DNA of 64,000 nucleotides. It comes from Siphonodentalium dalli. Taxonomy: Eukaryota; Mollusca; Scaphopoda; Gadilida; Siphonodentaliidae. The DNA lies in assembly GCA_032622095.1 (NCBI GenBank), contig CP136066.1:61844609-61908608 (forward strand), in the 5' to 3' direction. The stretch's first letter is position 1. Each line of letters begins with the position of its first letter. Position numbers and translations under genes: made by a program. The notes beneath the pieces are model-generated. The model worked only from the letters and a program-made list of their open reading frames with translations, did not search any database and had not been told where the DNA came from. Positions 54,801 through 63,696 of this stretch are shown here, piece after piece.

Positions 54801-57800
54801 AAATAACAAATGATTAAAAATTGTTAGGCCAATGCATTCTCTTATATATGCGAGGCGACCTATGGTCGACTCGCATATATAAGAGAATGCATTGGCACAG
54901 GATATATGGGATGACACAAAAATCGGACCTGGCACTCAAAGGGTTAATACATGTAACACGACTTAGGATTACCTAAGCCAGCATGAATAATAATGTCTGC
55001 CATTGCTGTGGAAATAGAATACAAGAGAAGGGAGAATTTAAAGCTCTATGTTTTTAAATTGGAATTGGAACAGAAAGTTAGTAGGTGTCCTTGACCTTTG
55101 AATGCATGCTGGTGATTTTGCATTCTGTGTTCCCTTGTATTACTTTATATAAACATGCATGTATCTCACAATCACGGTAGCTGTATAAAACTCTGTTTTA
55201 ATTAGTTTTATTTAGATGTTTTATTTATAAAATAAGCACAAATAGAAAAAATTTATAAAAAGATGGAATTTGAAATCAATTGAAAACAAAAAAATTGCAA
55301 CATGAGCATATTTGGGCATACTCCTGCAAAAATCTCCTGGATGGCCGTTTTCATAACTGAACAGGTCTGATCCAAATGCATGAACCAAGGTCCCTTTGTA
55401 CCCAAGTCTTGAAATAGTGTGTCTGTCATTTCCAGAATGAGGTCCCCAGTTGGTGAGTTTAGTGATGCTACCCCGCACAGCATGCTAACATCAACAAATT
55501 CATCCTCTGGGGACCTCATTCTGCTTAGGTCTCATCTTCTGGAAATTATCTGTCGTCTCAAATTAACAGTGTTTTTAGTTACTTTTTCCCTTCTGTTCAG
55601 TTTCTATATCTCATAATTTGCAGAAGATAAATTGCGTAATCGAAGTGTCTAATGGGTGAACATCACCTACTTCAATCAACTGGGGAACTTAATCTGATCC
55701 TAGGTCTCCCATAGCAAAATGAGGTCCACAGAGGGTGAATTTAGTGATGCTGGCCCGCTTTGCATGATAACATCACTAAATTCACCCTCTGAGGATTTCA
55801 TTCTGCAAAAATGACAGACACAATATATCTATGTTTTATAGGTAACCCACACTGACAGGGAGCATCACAGGTGGAAGCATGCACTACGTAGTGTTGTCTG
55901 CTCCAGGCTATGTGGGGCTCTCTATGGGTTCAGACACATTATTTCAAGGCTTGAATCTGTCATTACAATTAAAGATAATCTATCTCTTCCCAGAAAGTTT
56001 TATATAGATTCCTTGGTATAAAATAATACATATGAATCGAGGACACATGTCCGGAAAAGTTAGCCATCTATTTTTAGCCGGTTTGTGGATATGGCTCTCT
56101 GGAACCTATGTGACACATTCACCATCTATTTTTAGCCGGTTTGTGGATATGGCTCTCTGGAACCTATGCCGTTAAGACAAACAAGGGAAGGAGACCTCTA
56201 TTTTGTTGAGGATGCGGACGTCAGTTTTGCTAGCATCGCAGTTAATAATTACATCCCAAAGAATCTGGGAGAAACTACAATCAAAGGTAAGCATTAAAGA
56301 CATCTTACTGCACAGAGAGCACATACAGGTAGCATTATGCAATATAAAGTTTCATCTGCTCATACAGAGAGCCCCATAGAGGTAGAAGTATGCAATACCA
56401 AGTGTTGTCGGCTCGCACAGAGATCCCCATACAGGTAGCAGTATGCAATACCAAGTTTCGTCTGCTCACACAGAGAGCCCCATACAGGTAACAGAATGCA
56501 ATATCATGTTTCATCTGCTCGCTCAGAGATCTCTACAGGTTTAGAATCTGAGAAAAACGACAATCAAAGGTAAGTATTAAAGGCCCAAATAAGATAGAAG
56601 ATACATTTATCTGGCCTAGCCGACTTCCTCATACGATGCTCACTTAATAGAAGAAACTTAATATCATAGATGAATTCACATGGAGTTGCGTCTTGAGCAT
56701 GGCGTCCAAAGCATCTTATCACAAGAATGGGATTTGCTCTAATTGAGCATCACGATCGGGGTGTTTACTCATGTGTTTCCGGCTTTTTCAACGACAGAGA
56801 TAGACAAAGTCACCAGATGTGAAATCCATCAACATTGCCAAGGTCAAATGAGTTAAACAAAATGTATGTTTCAAATTCTCAAATATCAACAGAGGAGATC
56901 ATACTATATAGCTGTGCAAGGGGACAAGTCTTCTGTAATAAAACTTTTGCATCTTATAAAAACATGCTAAATTATGTTGAAATACTGTTTTAACTGAAAA
57001 ATAGCAGCATCATCTAAACTTTCTGCAGTTATTGATTTGATTGTCAGTCTGACAATATTGGTTACTGTTCTTTTCTTACAGCTCATTGGTTAGCAATAGA
57101 AGGTACACAGAAAGGAAGCTCCTCCTCTCAACACTCTGACCCAGGTAAGACGATTTAACCCTTTCAACATGTAAGACCGAAATTTCTATCTGAACATTAT
57201 TTTCCCCTGCCCTGCAAGACCAAATTATGGGTCTGTGAACGTAATTGCACAATATTTTTTATGAGCAACGGAAAACTCAATGACTTCAGCAATCACATGG
57301 ACAATATGTTTGGCTTGTGTTAAGTTTATCTTCGGATGGGATAAACATATCTGATATGCCATTGTCGATATCGCGCAATGCTCAGAAAATGTAGTTGGAC
57401 ACATTCTTATCTTTGACAAATATTTGTCGTACAGTGGCCATATAGTTTATCATCTTTGTGCATGTTGGAGAGAGTCATTCCATGAGAACATCCACTGAAC
57501 ACGCAATCTTTCTTGCCTAAGATATATGATGTCATCAAACCAGTATTTCCCAGAAATAGTTTTAAATATAGAAATTAGAACACCCAAGTCACATATTTCT
57601 CGTTGAGCAATACATAATATCTGATAGAAACACTAAACACATGCATTAGGTATCATAGAGTTCATTGGAACATTGTCATCATGGGTGGGTGATGGCCTAC
57701 ATGTATGATATAGGCTATGTCATAGTATCTTTTCACCAAGTACTGGTACTTATGGAATGCAGCTAGTAAAACAAATTATAATCTACTTATAATATACTTA

Positions 57801-60800
57801 CTGCTAAAATGGCGAATATTGAAGCTCTACATGCTTGCTGATGAACCAATATCATTGTCGACAATCTCACAAACAATTGTAAATATTGATTTTATCATTG
57901 GACGCAACAGCGTAATATGCGTCGTCGCCAAAAAGGCGATTTCATCAGGAGCTCTAGTAGAGAATTTCTAATGTTCAGGGCACTTGGATTAAAAAGGTTA
58001 AGCGAGATATTTTGTTAACACACACCTTTAGTCAGGGCCACAGTTTAATAGGGGAGGGGGCACACAGGGCAAAACAATCAACACTCAGCAGAGAATGTTT
58101 TTTTATTGAACTTGCTATTCACCTCCCCAATCTCTGCTTCTCATTTTTCGATTTTTAATAATAGTTTTACAAGTAAACTAAATGGCGTATTTAGCCATGC
58201 CCTGCGATGCTCTTGTTCAATAATGATCAGCGTCTAATTGTCTTGCAGGGAAATTACCAACAAAAGAACTGACAGAGGACCAAATAGCTTATTACAATAA
58301 CATTACAAAAGCTATTCTCAGCTCCGAGGAGGAACTCATGAAGGTCAGAAGTCGTCCACAACACGGCTAAATTTATACAATTTACAAACCTTGAAATAAT
58401 TTTGATATTTTCAACAGTTAAATCCTGTTATTATGACCGAGTCAATATAATTAAACAGTAAAAACCTGTTATTTTGACCAACACAATACAATTTCAGTCT
58501 GTCATTTATCGACCTATTTCGATACTGGGAAAATTCAAAAGCAAATATTTTTAGGTGTTTTGGAGCGCAAATCGTCATGTGGCTCAAAAGTGATGTGGAA
58601 CACTCTACAGGGGTAATTTGATGGGAATAATGAATAATTTTGTTCAGAGTAGTATTTTCACATAAATTTTATAACCAAATTGGCAGCTCGCATCATCATT
58701 GTTAGATATATACGGCAAGCCTTGAAATAGTGTGTCTGTCATTTGCAGAATGAGGTCCCCAGAGGGTGAATTTAGTGATGCTACCCTGCATAGCGGGCTA
58801 GCATCACCAAATTCACCCTCTGGGAACCTCATTCTGCTGAGGTGTAAGCAGAATGAGGTCCCCAGAGGGTGAATTTGGTGATGCTATCCCGCTATGCGGG
58901 GTAGCATCACTAAATTCACCCTCTGGGACCTCATTCTGCAAATGACAGACATGCTATTTCGAGGCTTGAAGTACGGATTTATGCAGTGACTTTGCATTAG
59001 TGAAATCACCTCCATTCGTTTATTGGGGAATAAATCATCCTGAATCAATGAGTAAATATTAACGTTGTTCTTTCTGAAACAGTACGATTGTTGTCATTGA
59101 AATTTTCATCAATATTAGTTGTTTGTCACATTTATCCAGCTGGAATAGTGACTGACGACTCTTTCATAAAATTTGTTTACAATATATGTCTTTAGGCCTT
59201 TCATGACTGGAGCTTCCTGAAATTTGGTGAAAACCCTGTTCCAATGCATTCTCTTATATATGTGAGTCTCCCATAGGGAGCCTCCCATATATAAGATAAT
59301 ACATTGGCCTAACAATATTTACCTTGACCTTATAAGCCAGTGCATTCTCTTATATATGCGAGTCTCCCATAGGCAGCCTCACATATATAAGAGAATGCAC
59401 TGGCGCAGCATCTTTAATGCTGCACCAGCGCAGCTCCCTTCATGAAAGGGTTAACCCTTTACCCAACAAACCGGCCAAAACCGGCCAAATAAAGCTTCAA
59501 CAGCCTAAAATATCTTCGGTCTGTCTCAATAGAACCATACAAATATGGATATCATTGGAATCGGCTCCTTGACCACATTGTGATAGTTACAGTTATGCCC
59601 TGTGCCAATGCATTCTCTTATATATGCGAGTCGACCATAGGTCGCCTCGCATATATAAGAGAATGCATTGGCCTAAAAAAAATCTTTTTTTTAACACTTT
59701 TTACCATTTTTTCTTACATTCTTTAACAATTTTATAATTTTTTCTTACATTTTTTAACAAATTTTATAATATTTTTCTACATTCTTTGACAATTTTATCA
59801 TTTTTAATATGTGTTAAGCCAATGCATTCTCTTATATATGCGAGGCGACCTATGGTCGATTCGCATATATAAGAGAATGCATTGGCACCGGGCTGTTCTG
59901 TTGGATAAAGGGTTAAAGGCACGGATGGCCTTCATTATCTAATATATTATTTTGGGACTTCTGTTTGTCTGTTAGCTATGGCCGGGAAAACTGCCAGACT
60001 GATTTTGACCAAACTTCCTATCTAAGGGTAAAAACCCAGTTGAAGTGTCATCGCATTGCTTTTGAGAAGCTGCGAGCACTCATTCTCCATTCCCACTGCC
60101 GCCGTCTTGGAATTGTGGGGTTAATAGTGTGATAGTTAAAGAGCGTTTGTATCCGCAGTGTCGTTGATAAAGACATGAGCGTGTTGTGTCTGTGTCAAGA
60201 CATGAGTGTGTTGTGTGATCCTTATGTCTGTTGTCGTACTTAGGGGTTCCTAGGAATGGGGGAGATTTTCATCGGGTCAGTTTTTCCGCCCGAGGTGACC
60301 TTCACCTTGAAACGGGTACCCACAAATGATATATATGTATGTGTGTGACCGTTATAGACTCGAAAACGGTCCTACCGATTGAGTGCAAACTTGCTACCTA
60401 GGGGAACTTTTGTCCGGGAAGTCTCCTGGACCATTTTTTCTTACATTCTTTAACAATTTTATAATTTTGAATGTGTTAAGCCAATGCATTCTCTTATATA
60501 TGCGAGGCGACCTATGGTCGACTCGCATATATAAGAGAATGCATTGGCACAGGGCCGTTCTGTTGGGTAAAGGATTAAAGATCCTGTTCCAGTGGAGGCT
60601 TTTATATATGTGAGTCTCGTATAGGAAGCCTTGCATATATAAGAGAATGGACTGGCTTACAATGTCTAGGTGCATATTGTTAGGCCAATGTATTTTCTTA
60701 TATGTGCGAGGCTCCCTATGGGAAACTTGCATATATAAGAAAATGCATTGGCACAGAGTTTTTACAAGATTTCAGGAAGCTCCAGTCATGAAAGGGTTAA

Positions 60801-63652
60801 CATGTAATAATTTATAAATGAGTTGACTCTTGATGTTTACAGACTGCTCTGACTGATTTGAAGACAATTGCTAACATTGTGCTGCTGCTTCCCTCCTTCA
60901 TTGACCTCATACCCCCCACCCCCCCCCCCCCCCCCCCACCCATCACCGCACCCCTCATTATTTAGAAATGTATTTACCATTGATGTCTACAGACTGCTCT
61001 GACTGATTTGAAGACAATTGCTAACATTGTGCCGCTGTTTCCCTCCTTCATCGACCCCATACCCCCCACCCATCACCGCACCCCTCATTATTTAGAAATG
61101 TATTTACCCCCCCCCCCCCCCCCCCCCCCAACACCTATCATCCCCCACGTTCATTATTTAGAAATGTATCTACCATTAATATTTACAGACTGCTCTGATT
61201 GACTTGAAGACCAATGCTAACATTGTACCACTGCTTCCCTCCTTCATCACGTTTGTGGCAAATGGGGTGAGTCTTTATTTAAAGATGGTATACCTCTTCA
61301 TTATTTCATAAATGTTTCAAAATAAGACAATGTCGGCTAATCAGTGCCAATTTATGTTGATCATTACGTTACCGGTTCGACCTATTTTAAGTTTTTGCGA
61401 TTCCAATCCATGCACATTTCCATTGTCATTTTTATCCGATACAAATTTATCAGTTATTTTTGTGAATCCATATTTGGTTTTTTTAATTTGGCCAAAGTTT
61501 CTGAAAAATGGTCAAACAAATTCAGAATGGCCAAAAAAATTGGCCAAAAGAATTTTGTGGCTAGCATGAACTCTGTTTGTGATTTTGGGGTAATTGACCT
61601 TGTAGTTTGTGGCATTAACCCTTTACCCAACAGAAGGGCCCTGTGCCAATGCATTCTCTTATATATGCGAGTCGACCATAGGTCGCCTCGCATATATAAG
61701 AGAATGCATTGGCTTAACACATTAAAAATTATAAAATTGTTAAAGAATGTAAGAAAAAATGGTAAAAAGTGTTAAAAAAAGATTTTTTTTAGGCCAATGC
61801 ATTCTCTTATATATGCGAGGCGACCTATGGTCGACTCGCATATATAAGAGAATGCATTGGCACAGGGCTAACTGTAACTATCACAATGTGGTCAAGGAGC
61901 CGGTTCCAATGATATCCATATTTGTATGGTTCTATTGAGACAGACCGAAGATATTTTAGGCTGTTGAAGCTTTATTTGGCCGGTTTTGGCCGGTTTGTTG
62001 GGTAAAGGGTTAAAGATGGATTATCTCTTCATATAACAATTTTGAAATAGTTTCGTGGGTATAAAATAATAAATATGAATTGAAGACCCATGTCCTGAAA
62101 CGTTTCTATCAATTAATTTTCATTTTATTTCGAATATTTTATTATAAAATGAGATGATTAAATGGGACACTTAATTGTTCTATTTTTAGAACAGACCATT
62201 CAGGTGATACCATAAAGTGATAGAGATCATTACAGTGTTCCCATAGCTATGCTCTGTCAAATGTCCCAGATTGATTTTTTTTTTTTTTTATTACATAGTT
62301 ATAAGCAATAATGAGTCTAATTAACATTTATTTGTGACAAAATTACACAATAACATTTCTGGTTTCTGTTAACAGTAACCACTATTGTTCGTTAGCTAAA
62401 CAGACACACGTTTTTAGACCAGAAAATATTTGAAATATAATCAATATTAATGGATAGAAGCATTTCCGGACAGGGATCTTCAATTCATATCTAACATTTT
62501 ATACCCCGGTAACTATATAATACATATTTACAAAGAGATGGGCCATCTTTGATAATTTATACCCCCTGCAACGAAGTTAGGGGGGTATACTGGAATCAGC
62601 TCGTCCGTTGAGCCGTCCGTCTGTTATCCGTCCGTCCGTGGACAAAAATTTGTGCGGAGTTTTTCTCAGTCGTTTTTTGATCAATTTCCGTGAAACTTCG
62701 CACAGACGTCAACCACCATGGGAACCTGTGCACCTACGATTATGACGTCTGTCAGACTTTTTATGGTGGAGTTATTCCCCCTTTTTCGACTTAGAAAATT
62801 TTCGCAACATGTATAATTTTGTCCGAATTTTTATTCCTACAGTTTTAGGTCAATTTTTTTTTAACTTGGCACAGATATTTAGTACCATGGGAACCTGTGC
62901 ACCTGCGATTATGACGTCTGTCCGACATTTATTGGTGGAGTTATTCCCCTTTTTCGACTTAGAACATTTTCGCAACATGCATAATTTTGTCCGAGCTTTT
63001 ATTCCTACATTTTTTGGTCAATAGGTTTAAGTTTAGGGTTAGGGTTGTGCACCTGCAATGGGAAATGTTATTTTATTATTTTAACTAAATGTTTACTGAC
63101 ATGTGAAACATCTTAATATTTTAAAAACACGGGGGGTATCCTTAGTCCCATTGGGACAGTCACACCTCTAGTTACATTTGTCAAGCATGCATACTTGAGT
63201 GTGGAACTATGAGTTTGAAAAACTGAATTAACCTCTTCATTGCTAATGACATTATGACGTTGAGTGCTGGACCCCTGTCGTTATGGCCATTTTCCAGTGG
63301 AAAAATATAACAAGAGGCTATTATCATGCACAATCGTGGAACATCATTCATTATTTGAAACTTCGAGATAGAGTTATCCCGATGCACTAATCTCTGAGTT
63401 CCAGTTATGAATAATGGCTGACTGCTAGTGTGCCGTGGTAGGTCCGTACTCAGTACTGACATATAGCTGCCAAGAGGTTAAGCACGAAAAATGCATTTAG
63501 CAATGTTATACATAAATGTATTTGCAGAAAGTTTACCATTATTTTTATAGGTGAAACTACTGAACCATGATGTCGACCTGCTGACAAAACTTCTACACAC
63601 AGTCCGAGCTCTCATCTCCAATGTTTCTCTATATCTCGAGCCACAAGCATAT
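42634..63652 (+). CDS. TAF6L: TAF6L, SAGA/PCAF-complex TAF6-like subunit, first seven coding exons (3' end outside window)
   Basis: TAF6-like proteins pair through an N-terminal histone fold with a TAF9-type partner and carry a HEAT-repeat region; they sit in SAGA/PCAF acetyltransferase complexes in the nucleus. Seven exons (171, 87, 151, 63, 95, 78 and 102 nt) join with matching phases into about 249 codons from ATG 42634. The histone fold spans residues about 15-85 (ILPKETIRTFAESVG, EDVSYRLREAAQ, then YMKHCKRRKLTTDDF). Then follow VCGYGSLEPMPLR and GDLYFVED, AHWLAIEG, and the HEAT start (TEDQIAYYNNITKAI onward). VCGYGS and KHCKRRKLT favour TAF6L over TAF6, which has LYGFHAQEF and GKRQKLT. 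A paralogue intermediate between the two cannot be excluded. Intron 2 contains the 54-bp satellite. The C-terminal half lies beyond position 64000. Confidence 0.92.
43108..43457. mobile_element. piggyBac-like MITE, TTAACCCTTTACCCAACA family, with two palindromes
   Basis: The left end is decayed (TTATAACTCTTTATCCAACA); the right end is TCTGTTGGGTAAAGGGTTAA. Palindromes are at 43251-43320 and 43357-43427. The AT spacer is shorter than in sister copies. Confidence 0.85.
43479..44059 (+). mobile_element. Non-autonomous Helitron-like element
   Basis: It begins A|TCTAATATATTATTTTGGGA and ends with hairpin AGCCCGGATGAAGTCGGGT and then CACCTGCTAG|T, the same architecture as 8585-9254. No Rep/helicase is present. 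A truncated copy is at 59938-60431. Confidence 0.72.
44061..44850. other. Dispersed repeat copy and unrecognised intron sequence
   Basis: 44061-44160 matches the repeat at 6300-6500. The remainder to 44850 shows only unconserved short frames. Confidence 0.45.
44851..45276. mobile_element. Possible small element with inverted ends
   Basis: TCAGATTACAGGAGCCTGGA and its near-complement ATTCCAGGCTCCTGTGATCA bound about 420 bp. No target duplication was resolved. The 119-codon frame ending here is unconserved. Confidence 0.5.
45570..45656 (+). CDS. TAF6L: TAF6L exon 2: histone fold end
   Basis: Acceptor CATGTTACAG and donor GTAAGC bound it, phase 0 to phase 0. It encodes NTAQYMKHCKRRKLTTDDFN and then KSLKFADVQ, matching family QFMKHTKRRKLTVEDFNRAL. 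Confidence 0.94.
45688..46250. other. MITE fragment and unrecognised sequence before the satellite
   Basis: AAAGATCGTCTATCTCTTCC with TAGAAATCCC...CTACAAATAGCTA is a left piece of the AAAGATGRTCTATC family (45688-45790). The remaining 460 bp to the array is AT-rich and featureless. Confidence 0.55.
46251..54254 (+). repeat. 54-bp minisatellite array, about 148 units (8.0 kb), in TAF6L intron 2
   Basis: The unit runs CAAGCAGCAGGATTTGGTTC, ATGTAACCATGTTAACTAAC, AAAAGGACACGAAT. Variation is almost confined to GATTTGGTT/GATTCGGTT/GATTCAGTT and ACCATG/ACAATG, plus a few CAAACAG and TTTGTTTC units. Five units lack 2 bp (AACAAGGACACG at about 46886, 48891, 48943, 49805 and 49857), and two carry 9 extra bases (ATGTTTAACATG at about 47575 and 54219). 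Because 54 is divisible by three and the unit lacks a stop in one frame, open frames of up to 1084 codons arise with an 18-residue period (MLTNKRTRIKQQDLVHVT). The -2 units and one stop (TAA at 53148) break them. I read it as a satellite, not a gene. Confidence 0.95.
54255..54566 (+). other. Open reading tail beyond the satellite, unidentified
   Basis: The array frame stays open for 104 further codons (from EIFTKVRAHLVDLGKGAKF to KKFKKIKTIF) before TAA. I recognise no domain. The segment lies in an intron without a plausible acceptor or donor, so coding is doubtful. Confidence 0.3.
54729..54947. mobile_element. piggyBac-like MITE, GAGTGCCAGG family, left end damaged
   Basis: The left terminus is reduced to ATTCCCTGGCACTAAACCTA; the right is CCTGGCACTCAAAGGGTTAA. 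One palindrome lies at 54830-54900. 54948-55402 shows nothing recognised. Confidence 0.8.
55403..55828. mobile_element. Two-palindrome element, GAGGTCCCCAGAGGG family
   Basis: CAAGTCTTGAAATAGTGTGT begins it; palindromes are at 55430-55530 and 55718-55810, with ATGACAGACACAATAT at the right end. The centre matches the copies at 25103 and 31305. Confidence 0.8.
55968..56065. mobile_element. Fragment of AAAGATGRTCTATC-family MITE
   Basis: TTAAAGATAATCTATCTCTT is followed by GGTATAAAATAATACATATG, seen in the same order near 62040-62080. It stops at the duplicated exon 3 acceptor. Confidence 0.6.
56071..56135 (+). repeat. Duplicated acceptor and first 32 bases of TAF6L exon 3
   Basis: CCATCTATTTTTAG followed by CCGGTTTGTGGATATGGCTC and TCTGGAACCTATG occurs twice, 58 bp apart (exonic starts 56078 and 56136). 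In the first copy CCTATG is followed directly by TGA in frame, so it would truncate the protein. Confidence 0.93.
56136..56286 (+). CDS. TAF6L: TAF6L exon 3
   Basis: It follows the second of two identical acceptors and ends at donor GTAAGC, phase 0 to phase 1. It encodes PVCGYGSLEPMPLRQTREGD, LYFVEDADVSFASIAVNNYI and then PKNLGETTIK, aligning with human TAF6L VCGYGSQE... and GELYFPEDREV. Confidence 0.93.
56310..56590 (+). repeat. Tandem repeat ending in a second copy of the exon 3 donor
   Basis: About four units of 60-65 bp share CAGAGAGCCCCATACAGGTA and TATGCAATACCAAGTTTC. They end at 56543-56590 with AGAATCTGAGAAAAACGACA, ATCAAAG|GTAAGTATTAAAG, a copy of the exon 3 end and donor (AGAATCTGGGAGAAACTACA, ATCAAAG|GTAAGCATTAAAG). 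Reading past the real donor meets TAA within three codons. Confidence 0.85.
57082..57144 (+). CDS. TAF6L: TAF6L exon 4
   Basis: Acceptor CTTTTCTTACAG and donor GTAAGA bound it; it enters and leaves in phase 1. It encodes AHWLAIEGTQKGSSSSQHSD and then P, matching the TAF6-family KAHWLSIEG. The serine-rich tail is a linker. Confidence 0.88.
57155..58001. mobile_element. Possible TTAA-flanked element
   Basis: It starts TTAACCCTTTCAACATGTAA 10 bp after exon 4 and ends GGATTAAAAAGGTTAA. The ends are only partly inverted (GAACATTA and TAATGTTC subterminal). The assignment is tentative. Confidence 0.4.
58249..58343 (+). CDS. TAF6L: TAF6L exon 5
   Basis: Acceptor TTGTCTTGCAG and donor GTCAGA bound it, phase 1 to phase 0. 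It encodes GKLPTKELTEDQIAYYNNIT and then KAILSSEEELMK, matching family SVEQQLYYKEITEAC and DDLLKYYHQVTRAV. It begins the HEAT region. Confidence 0.92.
58716..58968. mobile_element. Complete compact two-palindrome element, GAGGTCCCCAGAGGG family
   Basis: CAAGCCTTGAAATAGTGTGT at 58716 and GCTATTTCGAGGCTTG at 58968 are inverted. Two palindromes are back to back, only 20 bp apart, without the usual 200-bp centre. 58344-58715 shows nothing recognised. Confidence 0.85.
59192..59454. mobile_element. piggyBac-like MITE, CATGACTGGAGC family, two palindromes
   Basis: The left end is TTAGGCCTTTCATGACTGGA and the right CATGAAAGGGTTAA. Its right TTAA (59451-59454) is also the left TTAA of the next element. 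Confidence 0.8.
59451..59916. mobile_element. piggyBac-like MITE, TTAACCCTTTACCCAACA family, two palindromes
   Basis: TTAACCCTTTACCCAACAAA and TCTGTTGGATAAAGGGTTAA are inverted ends. Palindromes are at 59605-59673 and 59818-59887. The spacer contains three repeats of TTCTTACATTYTTTAACAA. Confidence 0.88.
59938..60431 (+). mobile_element. Truncated Helitron-like copy
   Basis: It is nearly identical to 43479-43972 from TCTAATATATTATTTTGGGA to GGGAAGTCTCCTGGAC, then breaks into MITE sequence. The hairpin and CTAG end are missing. Confidence 0.82.
60432..60578. mobile_element. Right half of a TTAACCCTTTACCCAACA-family MITE
   Basis: It starts inside the AT spacer (CATTTTTTCTTACATTCTTT), has one palindrome at 60480-60550 and ends TTCTGTTGGGTAAAGGATTAA. 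Confidence 0.82.
60579..60800. mobile_element. CATGACTGGAGC-family MITE, right part with two diverged palindromes
   Basis: GATCCTGTTCCAGTGGAGGC leads into palindromes at 60590-60655 and 60684-60756. The right end AGGAAGCTCCAGTCATGAAA and GGGTTAA closes at 60800. Confidence 0.72.
60843..61133 (+). pseudogene. TAF6L: Two decayed upstream copies of TAF6L exon 6 with acceptors
   Basis: ACTGCTCTGACTGATTTGAA preceded by a TTTACAG or TCTACAG acceptor begins at 60843 and 60993. Both copies keep the first 65 exon bases, then pass into ATACCCCCC and a C run instead of the real exon end, with no donor. Both frames meet stops before the genuine exon (TGA near 60980; TGA at 61200). Confidence 0.88.
60907..61130. 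repeat. Two poly-C tracts in the exon 6 duplication
   Basis: C-rich runs of 25-30 bases lie at about 60908-60938 and about 20-23 bases at about 61107-61129. They account for the unequal 150- and 196-bp spacing of the three exon copies. Confidence 0.85.
61189..61266 (+). CDS. TAF6L: TAF6L exon 6
   Basis: Third of three ACTGCTCTGA starts, with acceptor AATATTTACAG and donor GTGAGT; it enters and leaves in phase 0. It encodes TALIDLKTNANIVPLLPSFI and then TFVANG, matching human TAF6L VALQDLQTNSKIGALLPYFV. Only this copy continues to a donor. Confidence 0.93.
61615..62013. mobile_element. Complete piggyBac-like MITE, TTAACCCTTTACCCAACA family
   Basis: TTAACCCTTTACCCAACAGA and TTTGTTGGGTAAAGGGTTAA are inverted and TTAA-flanked. 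Palindromes are at 61645-61712 and 61793-61863. It is the best-preserved copy in the window. Confidence 0.92.
62010..62550. mobile_element. MITE, AAAGATGG family, abutting the previous element
   Basis: TTAAAGATGGATTATCTCTT at the left and GAGATGGGCCATCTTT at the right are inverted. It shares its TTAA with the MITE ending at 62013. Confidence 0.7.
62557..63173. repeat. TATACCCCCTGCAACGAAG repeat with internal tandem units
   Basis: A terminal hairpin ATACCCCCTGCAACGAAGTT-AGGGGGGTAT is followed by GTCCGTCC motifs and repeats of about 176 bp sharing ATTATGACGTCTGTC and CCATGGGAACCTGTGCACCT. It ends with CACGGGGGGTATCCTTAGTC. It resembles widespread invertebrate repeats of unsettled class. Confidence 0.65.
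63228..63481. mobile_element. TTAACCTCTT MITE, complete
   Basis: TTAACCTCTT and AAGAGGTTAA ends bound 254 bp. The interior has CATTTTCCAGTGGAAAAATA and CTGAGTTCCAGTTATGAATA, shared with 30271. Confidence 0.8.
63551..63652 (+). CDS. TAF6L: TAF6L exon 7
   Basis: Acceptor ATTTTTATAG and donor GTAAGT bound it; it enters and leaves in phase 0. It encodes VKLLNHDVDLLTKLLHTVRA and then LISNVSLYLEPQAY, matching family VKSVSHDLEQLHRLLQVARS and NPHLCLGPYV. Further exons lie past the window end. Confidence 0.92.
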
Positions 63653-63696
63653 GTAAGTTGATTTAAGAAATAACTCTTATTACTAAATCCCAAGAT

